Made by a program: the position numbers and the translations under genes
Part shown: positions 44,380-54,400 of the stretch, in pieces
Position numbering within the stretch: the first letter of the stretch is position 1
Layout of the letters: every line of letters begins with the position of its first letter
Notes under the pieces: model-generated
What the model was told of the DNA's origin: nothing
What the model saw: only the letters and a program-made list of their open reading frames with translations
Database searches by the model: none
DNA from: RGIG6178 sp045118975
Lineage (GTDB): Bacteria > Bacillota_I > Bacilli_A > RFN20 > DUOF01
Direction of reading: 5' to 3'
NCBI GenBank assembly: GCA_045118975.1
Contig: JBGVCT010000009.1
Span: forward strand, 123,276 to 187,275
Length of the DNA: 64,000 bases

Positions 44380-44502
44380 ATAATTTTCTCCTTACTAATA
44401 ATTATTACCTTTAGTATAAAAACAATACCCTTTTTTATTTTTTTAAAATAAATAGGGGATTTTTATCAGGCTTTAGTAATGTTAGTTATTAGAGGTGATT
44501 AT

Positions 44503-46542
44503 ATGAAATTTAAATATCTTTTTTTGTCATTATTTGCTATAGGAATTTGTTTTTTATTTCCACTTAAAGTAGAAGCTATTGATATTTCTTATTGTATTTA
44601 TAACAACACAAAATTACCATTACCAGTTACCATTGGAGTAGAGGTTGATGGGTTTAATGCTAATTTTCCTTTCGATACAACTAAAAATTATAGTTACTCT
44701 GATTCTCTATATGTATATGATGCATCTAGTTGTAGACAAAATTTAAAGTTACCTAATTTTATAGGCAATAATGGCATGGATATCATAAAAGTTCAATATG
44801 ATACATATTATGTAACAACTCAATACTACTATATTTATAACAATACATATACCTATTCCTCGTTTCCCTTATTAAATGGTAGCTATAGTGTAACTGATAC
44901 AACGCCTCCCGTAATTACTACATCTAGTAGAGAATATATTGTAAGTGTTAATAGTAAAAAAGAATTAGATTTCTTCTCTTCTACTATAATGGCTTATGAC
45001 ACAAATGATGGCACCATTATTCCTGAAATTATCGAAGATTATTATAGTGAAAAGTACAATATTCCTGGAGAATATTCAGTTATATACAAAGCTTGTGATA
45101 AAAGACAGAATTGTACAAAATTATCCTTAATAATACATGTAATTGATGATGTTTCCCCTACAATAAGTGGAAATCATCAAATTACATCTTACATGAGTAA
45201 TCCTATATCATTATTCCAAATAGCAAATTCACTTATTGCAAATGATAATTGCGATGGAGATATTTCAACCTCAATATATACAGTTGGCTCATATTATAAC
45301 ACTAATTATCCAGGAACATATTACGCCCTATTTGATGTCAAAGATAAGAGTGGTAATTCCCTAGACACACCATTTAAAGTGGAAATAAATTATATAGATG
45401 ATATTCTCCCATCAATTGAGGGAGCCACAAAATTTAATAGTTACCTATCTGCGCCTCTAAGCCTTAATTATATTCTTTCAAATTTGATTCCGCATGATAA
45501 CATAACCAACATTTCCACAAAAGACTTATACGTCATAAGTGATAATTATAGTCCTAACAAGGAAAAAGTGGGAACATATAAAATTGCAATTTCTTGCCTG
45601 GATGAATATGGAAATGAGGCTAAGCCTTATCTAGTAGAAATTGATGTTTTTGATAATGTTAAACCCACCATTGATGGAAAAAGAGAATTTACTTCCTATG
45701 CATCAAATCCAATAACTATATCCCAAATAAAAAGCAAACTTATCGCATTAGATAAGCATGATGGCAACCTAACCCATAAGTTAGAAATATTATCTGATAG
45801 TTACTCTTTAAACGAACACAAAACTGGAGTTTATTATATTTCTTTTATTGTTAGCGATAGTTCAAATAATAGTTCTGATGTTTTCGAAATAGAAATAATT
45901 TGCTTAGATGATGTCTTACCTACAATCACTGGAGAAAGCTATTATCTTACATTAACTACACAAAAAATAAGTATCGATTCGTTAATTCTATCTTTAGATG
46001 CCATGGATAATATAGATGGAAATATTTCTCATCTTATAGAGTTAAATGAAGATACATATTCTTCAAATTATAACATTCCAGGTGAATATTATTTAACTTA
46101 TTATGTGTGTGATAAAAGTGGAAACATAAGCATCCCATTTAAAATAAAAATAGTTGTTAATGATAATTTGGATTTTTTATCTTCTTTAAATAATAGTCAT
46201 CTTTTTTTAAACACCAATATATTACTAAATGAAAATGAAATATTAAACTTATTGAATATTGACTATCAAAACTATGATAATATCACCCTGGTAGAGGATT
46301 CCTATTCTACACATTACAATATCGCAGGTGAATATAAAATGATCTTTCAATTTACCAATACTGACTATTCAAAAGAATACCTAGAAATTAAAATTACCAC
46401 CTTTTTAGATAAAGCCACTAAGACAAAAATAGAAACTCCAGAAAGCAAAAAGAAAGCAACAATTTTTTCTTTCATTGTCGCTTTCTTTAAAAATTCTCTT
46501 ATCGGTTTACTCAGTAGTATTAAAAATATATTTATTCACTGA
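44503..46542 (+). CDS. Secreted surface protein with tandem Ig-like (DUF5011-type) repeats
   Basis: The ATG at 44503 follows AGAGGTG; the earlier frame start is rejected. The 679-residue protein has a signal peptide (MKFKYLFLSLFAIGICFLFP, then LKVEA). After a unique N-terminal region of about 110 residues it has six repeats of 83-85 residues, beginning near 44896, 45145, 45397, 45652, 45907 and 46159. Each opens with D-[DTN]-x-x-P-x-I and carries the pattern Y-x-P-G-x-Y followed by C/S-DKSGN-S, as in DUF5011/HYR-like Ig domains. The sixth is degenerate. A hydrophobic and basic C-terminal segment replaces an LPXTG anchor. An adhesin-like role is an inference. It is divergent from the small ORF and overlaps trxA by 11 bp. 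Confidence 0.82.
   Translation: MKFKYLFLSLFAIGICFLFPLKVEAIDISYCIYNNTKLPLPVTIGVEVDGFNANFPFDTTKNYSYSDSLYVYDASSCRQNLKLPNFIGNNGMDIIKVQYDTYYVTTQYYYIYNNTYTYSSFPLLNGSYSVTDTTPPVITTSSREYIVSVNSKKELDFFSSTIMAYDTNDGTIIPEIIEDYYSEKYNIPGEYSVIYKACDKRQNCTKLSLIIHVIDDVSPTISGNHQITSYMSNPISLFQIANSLIANDNCDGDISTSIYTVGSYYNTNYPGTYYALFDVKDKSGNSLDTPFKVEINYIDDILPSIEGATKFNSYLSAPLSLNYILSNLIPHDNITNISTKDLYVISDNYSPNKEKVGTYKIAISCLDEYGNEAKPYLVEIDVFDNVKPTIDGKREFTSYASNPITISQIKSKLIALDKHDGNLTHKLEILSDSYSLNEHKTGVYYISFIVSDSSNNSSDVFEIEIICLDDVLPTITGESYYLTLTTQKISIDSLILSLDAMDNIDGNISHLIELNEDTYSSNYNIPGEYYLTYYVCDKSGNISIPFKIKIVVNDNLDFLSSLNNSHLFLNTNILLNENEILNLLNIDYQNYDNITLVEDSYSTHYNIAGEYKMIFQFTNTDYSKEYLEIKITTFLDKATKTKIETPESKKKATIFSFIVAFFKNSLIGLLSSIKNIFIH
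44896..46410 (+). repeat. Six-fold Ig-like domain repeat of about 252 bp
   Basis: Start-to-start spacing is 249, 252, 255, 255 and 252 bp. The copies are diverged in DNA, so they are old protein-domain duplications. Confidence 0.75.
46449..46488 (-). terminator. Likely trxA terminator inside the overlapping plus-strand gene
   Basis: On the minus strand, arms of 15 nt (AAAGAAAGCGACAAT and ATTGTTGCTTTCTTT) pair fully, with one G-U, and are followed by TTTTTG. On the plus strand the same position is an A-C mismatch. It lies within the last codons of the surface-protein gene. Confidence 0.55.
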
Positions 46543-46843
46543 TTCTATTAATCATTGTGTTTAGATCATCTTTGCTCATGAATCCAACTTCATTTGCCAC
46601 AACATTTCCATCTTTGAATACAATTAGTGTTGGAATAGCACTAATCTTATATTTAACCGCTAATTCTCTTGCATCATCAACATCTACTTTAACAATTTTA
46701 ACATCATTTCTTTCTTCTTCTAACTCCTCTAAAATAGGTGCAAGCATTCTACATGGTCCACACCAATTAGCATAGAAATCCACAATAGTAATTCCTTCTT
46801 TTGCGATTTCGTTTAGTTCTTTTTCTTCTGATACATAGTTCAT
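46532..46843 (-). CDS. trxA: Thioredoxin
   Basis: I start at ATG 46843 (MNYVSEEKEL), which has AAAGGAGG 8 nt upstream; the longer frame begins inside the preceding gene. The 103-residue protein has the active site YANWCGPCRMLAP near residue 25, the conserved Asp before it, and cis-Pro in SAIPTLIVFKDG near 70. It reduces protein disulfides in the cytosol. It is 13 nt downstream of the CPBP protease gene and its stop overlaps the convergent surface-protein gene. Confidence 0.96.
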   Translation of the reverse strand: MNYVSEEKELNEIAKEGITIVDFYANWCGPCRMLAPILEELEEERNDVKIVKVDVDDARELAVKYKISAIPTLIVFKDGNVVANEVGFMSKDDLNTMINRISE

Positions 46844-46856
46844 ATTTTTTCCTCCT

Positions 46857-47636
46857 TTAAATATATAAACAAGTAATAACAAATGACAACAGATTGTTTG
46901 CAAAATGAACAACCGTTGAGGTTGCTAAATTATCACTTTTATTATATGCATATGCAAGCATACATCCAGAAAACATGTATGGTGGTAATAATAATATCTC
47001 TCTCAAAATATTTGCGTTAGGTTGAATAAATCCAGACACTCCATGAACAACCATAAAAATAAGACCAGATATAATTATTGCCGTTTTAGGATTTATTTTT
47101 CTTAGTGCTCCAAATAAGAAATATCTATATGTAACTTCTTCTAAAACTGGCCCTATAATAACAAATGTTATACAAGAAAGTATTCTCGCATGTAATATAT
47201 AATCTTCAATTGATGTTTGATTGGTATTTCCACTCCCATCATTGAACCCCAGTAAAGTCATAGCAGCATTATAACATATGGTTGCCCCTGTCATTAGCAA
47301 AAAGGTTGTAATCATTAATCTTATATCATCAACATTAAACATTCTATATGCTTTTTTTAATTTAGTTGGACCTGCTATAGCAATACCTACTCCTAGTGTT
47401 ATTAGGCTATTAATAAGCATCAACATCACTGAATAAATATATGGATAATCAGATGAAAATGATGGATAAATAGCCCCAAAAATAAGTTGAGCAAGAATCA
47501 AAAGTACTAATGGATAAATAGAATCATAAAATAATATACCATTAACACAACCAAAAATGGCCCTATTAGTACTATCTATATAGGATTCATTATTTTTGTT
47601 TTCATTTAATTTGTACTGATTTTCATTTAAATCCAT
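46857..47636 (-). CDS. CPBP-family intramembrane metalloprotease
   Basis: CPBP (CAAX protease and bacteriocin-processing) proteins are polytopic glutamic-type membrane proteases. The 259-residue protein has about seven hydrophobic helices and the three motifs of the family: VLEEVTYRYFLFGAL (EExxxR) near residue 160, IFMVVHGVSG near 190, and TVVHFANNLLSF near 240. The substrate is unknown. Possible roles are signal-peptide or bacteriocin processing and immunity. It is transcribed with trxA. Confidence 0.9.
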   Translation of the reverse strand: MDLNENQYKLNENKNNESYIDSTNRAIFGCVNGILFYDSIYPLVLLILAQLIFGAIYPSFSSDYPYIYSVMLMLINSLITLGVGIAIAGPTKLKKAYRMFNVDDIRLMITTFLLMTGATICYNAAMTLLGFNDGSGNTNQTSIEDYILHARILSCITFVIIGPVLEEVTYRYFLFGALRKINPKTAIIISGLIFMVVHGVSGFIQPNANILREILLLPPYMFSGCMLAYAYNKSDNLATSTVVHFANNLLSFVITCLYI

Positions 47637-47672
47637 ATATTATCATCCTCTAGACTAATATTATCACAAAAC

Positions 47673-47704
47673 AAAAAAGTCTTGTATAACAACAAGACTT
47701 TTTA
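47673..47704 (-). terminator. Terminator of the large lipoprotein operon
   Basis: AAAAGTCTTG and CAAGACTTTT arms around an 8-nt loop, followed by T-rich DNA on the minus strand, just past the lipoprotein stop. Confidence 0.8.
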
Positions 47705-47710
47705 TATTTT

Positions 47711-50521
47711 TTATGAAACAAGAGTAAATGTTATTGTATACACATCTCCATCATATTCCATTGTAAATACATTAGCATATGATGAATCTTGAATTAATTC
47801 ATATATTTGACCATCGTATACGAATAGATATCCATCTTCTTGTCCTGTAACAAGATTAAGAAGAATATGCTCGATTTCATCAACATGAGCATTTAAGAAC
47901 TCATAGAATGCATATACTTCTGTTCCATCTGGTTCTACTCTTACATCGCCTTCTTTTACAATGATATCTGTGATAACAACTGTTGCCACATCTCCATCAA
48001 ATGATAATTCAATATCTTCATCAAAGAATTTTAATGTATATTTTTCTGCTGGGTCAGTTTCTACTACAACTAGGAAGTAGAAGCCATCTAATATTACAGC
48101 ACGTCCTGGCACTAATCTTAGAAGAGCAGAGTCTGATTTTGTAACAGTTTGTTCTGTTTCATTAACTTCAACTGTATAAACATCAAGGTCTGATCCTGAT
48201 AAGTATATACCATAATATTGTTCTTCAATTACAAAGTAGTATTTTAATTCACTAGCCAAATTAGAAACAATACTAATAGTTTCTTTTGTATCTAGATTAA
48301 ACAGTTTCTTATTAAGTAAATCAATAATGTAATGTTCACCACTTATAGTAAGTGTATAAATTCCTGATGATAAAATATCATTTGTTTTATTAATAACATA
48401 TGTTGTTGTAGTTGCTAAAGATGTACTACCTTGCTCAATTGTTAATATAGAATCTAAATTATCTGTTTCAGTATTTTTAATAAACGTAAATGTCTTATCA
48501 ACAAATCTATCATTAGTAGTGTTGATGACTTCAACCTTAGGAGAAGCCCCGGTATAGTATCTTATCTTATATAGTAATTCGTCTGAAGCTGCACCATTAT
48601 AGAAACTATATTCAACATATGATCCAGTAACAGTAATAGTTAACCAATCATTTGCCGCTACAAGTTCATCTAATGTCATTATAGAATTAAGTCTCTCTAA
48701 TAAAGTCTCCATATCAGCAGAATAAGAATATGCTGAAGTGTTAAATTTATTTTCGCTTGCATAATCTAAAACAGACACTGTTCCATTGTTATCATATGCA
48801 TATTTCATAGCATTCATTTGTGCAGGAGTAAGTAATTTATTTTCCACTGTAACCACTGCAGTTTTAGCATCTTCATCAGTAACAATAGTAAAGGCATATT
48901 TTCTTAATGCTCTTAATCCTTGGCTAGAATCATTTACTAAAGCAAAAATTAATTTTTGAAGTTTGTTTTTCATTTCAATTGCTGTTCCACCCATCATATT
49001 TTGAGGAATAGAATTAATCTTTTCTTCAAGAGTTTCGAATAGGTCAGCATCTGCTACATTGCCATTTAAAGTTAATGAGTATGGAGCAACTTTCATTCTA
49101 TTAACAGTACGTAATGTGTGTGAGCCAGCACCCTCTGGAACATAAGCTCCTACACCTGAGGCATCTTCAACATAATTGAAATAATAAATTGTTCCATTAA
49201 CGTTTACACTCTTTAAAACAATAGTGTCAGTTAATTTAGAATGTGTAAATGTCAATAAATGTTTCTTAGTTGTTGGATTAGCTAAAGCTTCTTTCATTGT
49301 CTTATAAAGAGGCTCAAGTTTTGTTCCAAATTGATCTAAAGTTTGTTCATTAACATTTTCAATATCCATATAGTAAGCATTATTTGTGCCATCATTATAT
49401 GAATATGAAATATAAGTAAGTGCATTGAAATATGTTTCAATTCCCTCAATTCTTTGACCACCAAAAGTATCAGTAGTTAAAGCATTATACATAATATTTT
49501 TGTTAGCTAATCCAAGTCCTGGCATCTCAGTAACACCAGTAATACCACCTATATTCTTAACAAACATACATGTACTAGTAATTGTTGTATTTGCTTTAGT
49601 AGCACTCATACAACTAGAATTACTCACTGTATCAATATATGCTTGATTGTAGAATGTAGAAGTTATAGCTTCTTTAATATAATCTCCTGATACGTCCACA
49701 GAAAGGTCAATATTAGCACCAATACATAAATTATTATTCATAGCCAATGTATCTTTCATTGGATCAAATGCTGTTGTTGGAGTAAATGTAGAACAACTTC
49801 CAGAAGTTGGCGTTCCATATGCCCAATTAATTTTATAATTTTGCAATGCATTTGATGGATCAAGGAAATAATTTAAATTCGTATCAGGGAAAATTTCTGA
49901 TAATTTTTTACCTTTTTCGAATTCTTGATTATTAATTGCAGTCTTAAGATCTGCAAAAGATTTTCCTCCACTTACAAAGTGATATTGAGCCAAAGCGGCA
50001 TCATCTAAATCACTTATTTTCTTTGATGTTCCTTCATATGAAATAATAGAAATACCACTAAATCCTAATTTTGTATATGAGTTTTCTCCAATACTTCCAC
50101 CAGTACCAGATAGTTTAAATACCGCATAGACATCCATTGTTTTTCCGCCATCTGCTTCTTTAACTGTATAAATAACATTTTTCTTTCCAGCACTACCGAT
50201 ACGGTTATATGAACCTGCAGTATTACCAGGAGTTACCCACTCCATAAATTCACAAGCTCTATTAGTATCAGCGATTAGATTAGCGCCTTCACCAATTTCA
50301 TAGAAACCACCACCAGAAATATCTGCACACGTAGTATAGTCTATAGTAAATTGATTTACATCTGTTTGATAATTACCTGTGCCTTCTTGAAGTTCAGCAT
50401 AATGAAGTACAATTTTAAGTTCTTCTGCATCAGGCGTTTCGTTCATTCCTTTTTCACCACAACCTACGATAGGAAGCACCATGAATACGGATAAAAATAA
50501 AGTTAAAAATTTCTTTCTCAT
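47711..50521 (-). CDS. Large lipoprotein of unknown function, coupled to a pilin-like gene
   Basis: The ATG at 50521 has GGAGGTG upstream; the longer frame lies in the preceding gene. The 936-residue protein has a lipoprotein signal peptide (MRKKFLTLFLSVFMVLPIVG then Cys), so it is anchored outside the membrane. The mature part is Asn/Thr/Tyr-rich and beta-like, with four or more cysteines in the first 350 residues (TTCADIS, RACEFMEW, SGSCSTF, SSCMSA). I recognise no family. The C-terminal 400 residues look like several small beta domains. Its start overlaps the stop of the pilin-like gene as ATGA, so the two are made together and probably act together on the cell surface. Confidence 0.75.
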   Translation of the reverse strand: MRKKFLTLFLSVFMVLPIVGCGEKGMNETPDAEELKIVLHYAELQEGTGNYQTDVNQFTIDYTTCADISGGGFYEIGEGANLIADTNRACEFMEWVTPGNTAGSYNRIGSAGKKNVIYTVKEADGGKTMDVYAVFKLSGTGGSIGENSYTKLGFSGISIISYEGTSKKISDLDDAALAQYHFVSGGKSFADLKTAINNQEFEKGKKLSEIFPDTNLNYFLDPSNALQNYKINWAYGTPTSGSCSTFTPTTAFDPMKDTLAMNNNLCIGANIDLSVDVSGDYIKEAITSTFYNQAYIDTVSNSSCMSATKANTTITSTCMFVKNIGGITGVTEMPGLGLANKNIMYNALTTDTFGGQRIEGIETYFNALTYISYSYNDGTNNAYYMDIENVNEQTLDQFGTKLEPLYKTMKEALANPTTKKHLLTFTHSKLTDTIVLKSVNVNGTIYYFNYVEDASGVGAYVPEGAGSHTLRTVNRMKVAPYSLTLNGNVADADLFETLEEKINSIPQNMMGGTAIEMKNKLQKLIFALVNDSSQGLRALRKYAFTIVTDEDAKTAVVTVENKLLTPAQMNAMKYAYDNNGTVSVLDYASENKFNTSAYSYSADMETLLERLNSIMTLDELVAANDWLTITVTGSYVEYSFYNGAASDELLYKIRYYTGASPKVEVINTTNDRFVDKTFTFIKNTETDNLDSILTIEQGSTSLATTTTYVINKTNDILSSGIYTLTISGEHYIIDLLNKKLFNLDTKETISIVSNLASELKYYFVIEEQYYGIYLSGSDLDVYTVEVNETEQTVTKSDSALLRLVPGRAVILDGFYFLVVVETDPAEKYTLKFFDEDIELSFDGDVATVVITDIIVKEGDVRVEPDGTEVYAFYEFLNAHVDEIEHILLNLVTGQEDGYLFVYDGQIYELIQDSSYANVFTMEYDGDVYTITFTLVS

Positions 50522-51342
50522 CCGAACACACCTCCATATCCTAATAGAGTCATTACCCAAGATGCTGCAATTGTTATGGCATATCCGGCAACAACACCAA
50601 TTATTAGCCAAACAAGACCTTTAATCTTATTTGCTCTAACTTCAGCTTCATCACTAGCCTTAACAATACCTATTGCAAGTATTACACCTCTCACAACAAG
50701 CAATATACCTAGCGCAACCCATAAAATTGGAATCACATAGTCATTCACAATAATAAGAATATTAGATAAAACAGTATTCACTTTAGCATTACCTGTAAAA
50801 GCACCCTTTAATTCAAATGTTTGCGAATATATAGCATCTTGTCCACCCCAATATGCACAACTTCCATCTGCTTTAACAGCTTCACAAAATGATGCACTAA
50901 CTACAATTTTATATGTACCATTAACATAATCCTTTATTGGAGTTCCCAAACTAGGAGCTGATGGCTTATATGTTATTGTTGTAAGTGATTGTGTTTTATA
51001 TGCTTCATTCATATATATGTTTTTTCCAGAAGCAATAGCTTCAGGGTTAACATAATCTATAAATGCGCTTCTGCTATTGTCTTTACACATACTATCAGTA
51101 GCAACATTCGAATCACATATATGCACTTCGACATTTGTAAGACCATATTGATATTGAAATGTCACAACTAGACTCTCTTTTGAATTGGTAGGGTCTATAA
51201 CCAATTGTCCCTGTCCAGCCAAAACCCTGTCATTTGCAGGATCATGTTTTGCTAAGGCTTGAGTAGGGCTCATCAAGATAAGCACTACAACCATCGCAGA
51301 GAACAGAGAAAACATTTTTGATAAGAATTTATTTTTAAACAT
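50518..51342 (-). CDS. Secreted protein with C-terminal VirB2-like two-helix module
   Basis: The start at ATG 51342 follows AGGTG by 6 nt. The 274-residue protein has a signal peptide ending near ALAKHDP and an extracellular beta-rich part of about 150 residues with two cysteine pairs (VHICDSN with SMCKDN; SFCEAV with GSCAYW). At about 195-270 two membrane helices flank the cytosolic loop IVKASDEAEVRANKIKGL. That module aligns closely with the 124-residue pilin-like protein at 34289-34663 (shared VKA-x-DE-x-x-VR-x-x-K). It differs from a classical pilin by the large ectodomain. A single transcript with the large lipoprotein is implied by the 4-bp overlap. Confidence 0.78.
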   Translation of the reverse strand: MFKNKFLSKMFSLFSAMVVVLILMSPTQALAKHDPANDRVLAGQGQLVIDPTNSKESLVVTFQYQYGLTNVEVHICDSNVATDSMCKDNSRSAFIDYVNPEAIASGKNIYMNEAYKTQSLTTITYKPSAPSLGTPIKDYVNGTYKIVVSASFCEAVKADGSCAYWGGQDAIYSQTFELKGAFTGNAKVNTVLSNILIIVNDYVIPILWVALGILLVVRGVILAIGIVKASDEAEVRANKIKGLVWLIIGVVAGYAITIAASWVMTLLGYGGVFG

Positions 51343-51359
51343 TTTCATCACCTAATACC

Positions 51360-51389
51360 ATATTAACATTAAATAAAAAAAAGGTACAA
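51360..51389 (-). promoter_or_regulatory. Possible promoter of the pilin-like/lipoprotein operon
   Basis: On the minus strand TTGTAC (51384-51389), 18-bp spacer, TAATAT (51360-51365) with TG extension. The -35 lies inside the rpoC terminator stem. Confidence 0.45.
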
Positions 51390-51400
51390 TCATGTACCTC
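51375..51400 (-). terminator. Terminator of rpoBC
   Basis: On the minus strand AGGTACA, short loop, TGTACCT is followed by eight T, about 26 bp past the rpoC stop. Confidence 0.8.
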
Positions 51401-51425
51401 CTTTTTGTTTATTACTTTGTAATAA

Positions 51426-54400
51426 TTATTCGAATAATGATGAAACATCATCAATTTCGATTTCATCTTCTTCATCTTGATGAGCAACTAGACCAGTACC
51501 TGCAGGAATTAACTTACCTAAGATAACATTTTCTTTTAAGCCCTTCAAGTAGTCATATTTACCTTTGATTACAGCGTCAGTTAACATTCTGTTAGTTTCT
51601 TGGAATGATGCACTTGATAAGAATGAATCAGTTTCTAGAGAAGCCTTTGTAATACCTAAAATCATAGGTCTAGCAACTGCAGGTCTTCCACCTCTTCTAA
51701 GAACACTAGCGTTAATCTTAGTGAATTCATTGTTATCAATTCTTGTACCTGGAAGTAAATCACTGTCTCCAGATTCAATAACTGTCATCTTCTTTAACAT
51801 TTGTCTAACGATAACTTCAACGTGCTTATCGGCAATATCATCACCTTGTAGTTTATAAACTTTCTTAATTTCTTTTAAGATATAATTTTGAGTAGTCTTA
51901 ACATCACTAACTTCAAGTAATTGTTTTGGATTTACACTACCATCAGTTAATTGTTGACCATTCTTAACCATATCACCAACATTAACAATAACCTTACTTC
52001 CGAAGTTACTCATATAAGTCTTAACATCAAATTTGTTAGAAATAATAATTTCACTTCTACCATTAGCCTCATTAATTTCTTTAACTTCACCAGCAATTTC
52101 ACTAATTAAAGCTTCTCCTTTTGGATTTCTTGCTTCAACTAGCTCAGTAACTCTAGGAAGACCTTGAGTGATATCGCTACCAGCAACTCCACCGGCGTGG
52201 AATGTTCTTAGTGTAAGTTGGGTACCTCTTTCTCCGATAGATTGAGCAGCCATTACACCAACAGCCTCACCAATTTCAACCTCATTACCAGTTGCTAGGT
52301 TAAGACCATAACACTTTTTACATACACCATGTTCACTTTGACATGAGAATAATGTTCTAATTTCAACTTCTTTAATACCAGCATTAACAATTTCTTTAGC
52401 CTTTTCAGCAGAAATCATTTCATTAGCGTATACAATAACTTCTCCAGTTTCAGGATGTTTTACATCTCTCATAGCATTTCTACCATATAATCTAGATTCT
52501 AGAGATGAAATAACTGTATTTTCTCTTTCATTAATAATATCTCTAACTACAATACCAGCATCACATCCACAATCTTCCTCATTAATAATGATATCATGAG
52601 AAACATCGATTAGACGTCTTGTTAAGTAACCAGCATCGGCTGTCTTAAGAGCTGTATCGGTATTACCCTTTCTAGCACCGTGAGTTGAAATAAAGAACTC
52701 AGATACTGTAAGACCTTCTCTAAATGAAGACTTAATAGGGATTTCAATAGTTTCACCACTAGCAGCAGCCATTGGTCCCTTCATACCACATAATTGTGCG
52801 AAGTTTTTAATGCTACCTCTAGCTCCAGATTCAGAGATAATACATAATGGGTTATATTTATCTTGTCTAAATTGTTCTTCAACACACTTAGAAAGTTTCT
52901 TTTGAGTTTCTTCCCATTTTCTAACAACAGCTTCGTGTCTTCCTTTTTCATCAAGTAATCCTCTTTGGAACATTAAGTTTGTCTTATCAACAGCCTTATC
53001 TGCCTCTGCAAGGATCTCTGCTTTTTCAGGAACAACTTTGATATCGTTGATTGAAATAGTAACACCACTCTTACATGAGAATTTAAATCCTAAATCCTTA
53101 ATGTTATCAAGCATTTTACTAGTTTCAATAGTCTTAAATTGATTGAACACTTCACTAATAATTGGACCGAAGTCACCCTTCTTATAAGGTTTTGCTAAAG
53201 GTAAGTTTTCAACATACTCTTTAATGTTTGTACCCTTCTTGATAATGAATCTTTCTGGTAACTTTGTGAAGTTGCTAGAAGAGAATTCATTTAAGTATTG
53301 GAAGTCATGTGGGAAAATATTATTTAAAATTAATTTTCCTACTGAAGTTAGGAAGTAATCACTATCTTCATATTGTGCAAAACATGGCTTATCCATACTT
53401 GACATTCTTAATACTACTCTGTTATGAGCGTGTATTTGATTTGTTTCATATGCTCTTAGAACACTATCAACATCTGGGAATACTTTTCCATCGCACTCAG
53501 CAAAGAATTTATAACTATTTGCCATATCGATGTCACCTTTTTCCTCGAAGTTTTTAGCAACATCTAAGAAGTTTTCCTTGTTATATTCTAGTGATAAATA
53601 ATACATACCTAGAAGCATGTCTTGAGATGGGTTAACGATAGGTGTTCCATCTTTTGGAGACAAGATATTATTACTTGCTAGCATTAATACTCTTGCTTCT
53701 GTTTTTGCTTCTTCACTTAGTGGTACATGTACAGCCATTTGGTCACCGTCGAAGTCTGCGTTGAAGGCAGCACATACAAGTGGGTGAAGACGAATAGCCT
53801 TACCATCTACAAGTTTAGGTTCGAACGCTTGAATTGAAAGTCTGTGTAGTGTAGGAGCACGGTTTAATAATACTGGGTGCTCTTTTGTTACAGCTTGTAC
53901 AACTTCCCAAATCTTATCATCCATTCTATCAATTAATTTATCAGCTTTCTTGTGAGAATCTACTATACCTCTTTGAATTAATTCACCAGCGATAAATGGT
54001 CTGAATAATTGAACAGCCATTTCCTTAGGTAATCCACATTGGTACATCTTTAAATCTGGTCCTACAGCGATAACACTACGTCCAGAATAGTCTACTCTCT
54101 TTCCTAATAAGTGTTGACGGAATCTACCTTGCTTACCCTTTAAAGAGTGAGAAAGTGATTTAAGAGCTCTTCCACCAGCACCAGTTACAGGTTTTTGCTT
54201 TCTACCATTATCGATAAGAGCATCTACAGCTTCTTGAAGCATTCTCTTTTCGTTGTTTAAAATAACAGTAGGAGCGTTCATATCTTGTAATTTCTTTAAT
54301 CTTAAGTTTCTTGAAATTACTCTTCTATATAAATCATTTAAGTCACTAGCAGCTAATCTACCACCATCAAGTTGTAATAATGGTCTTAAATCTGGAGGTA

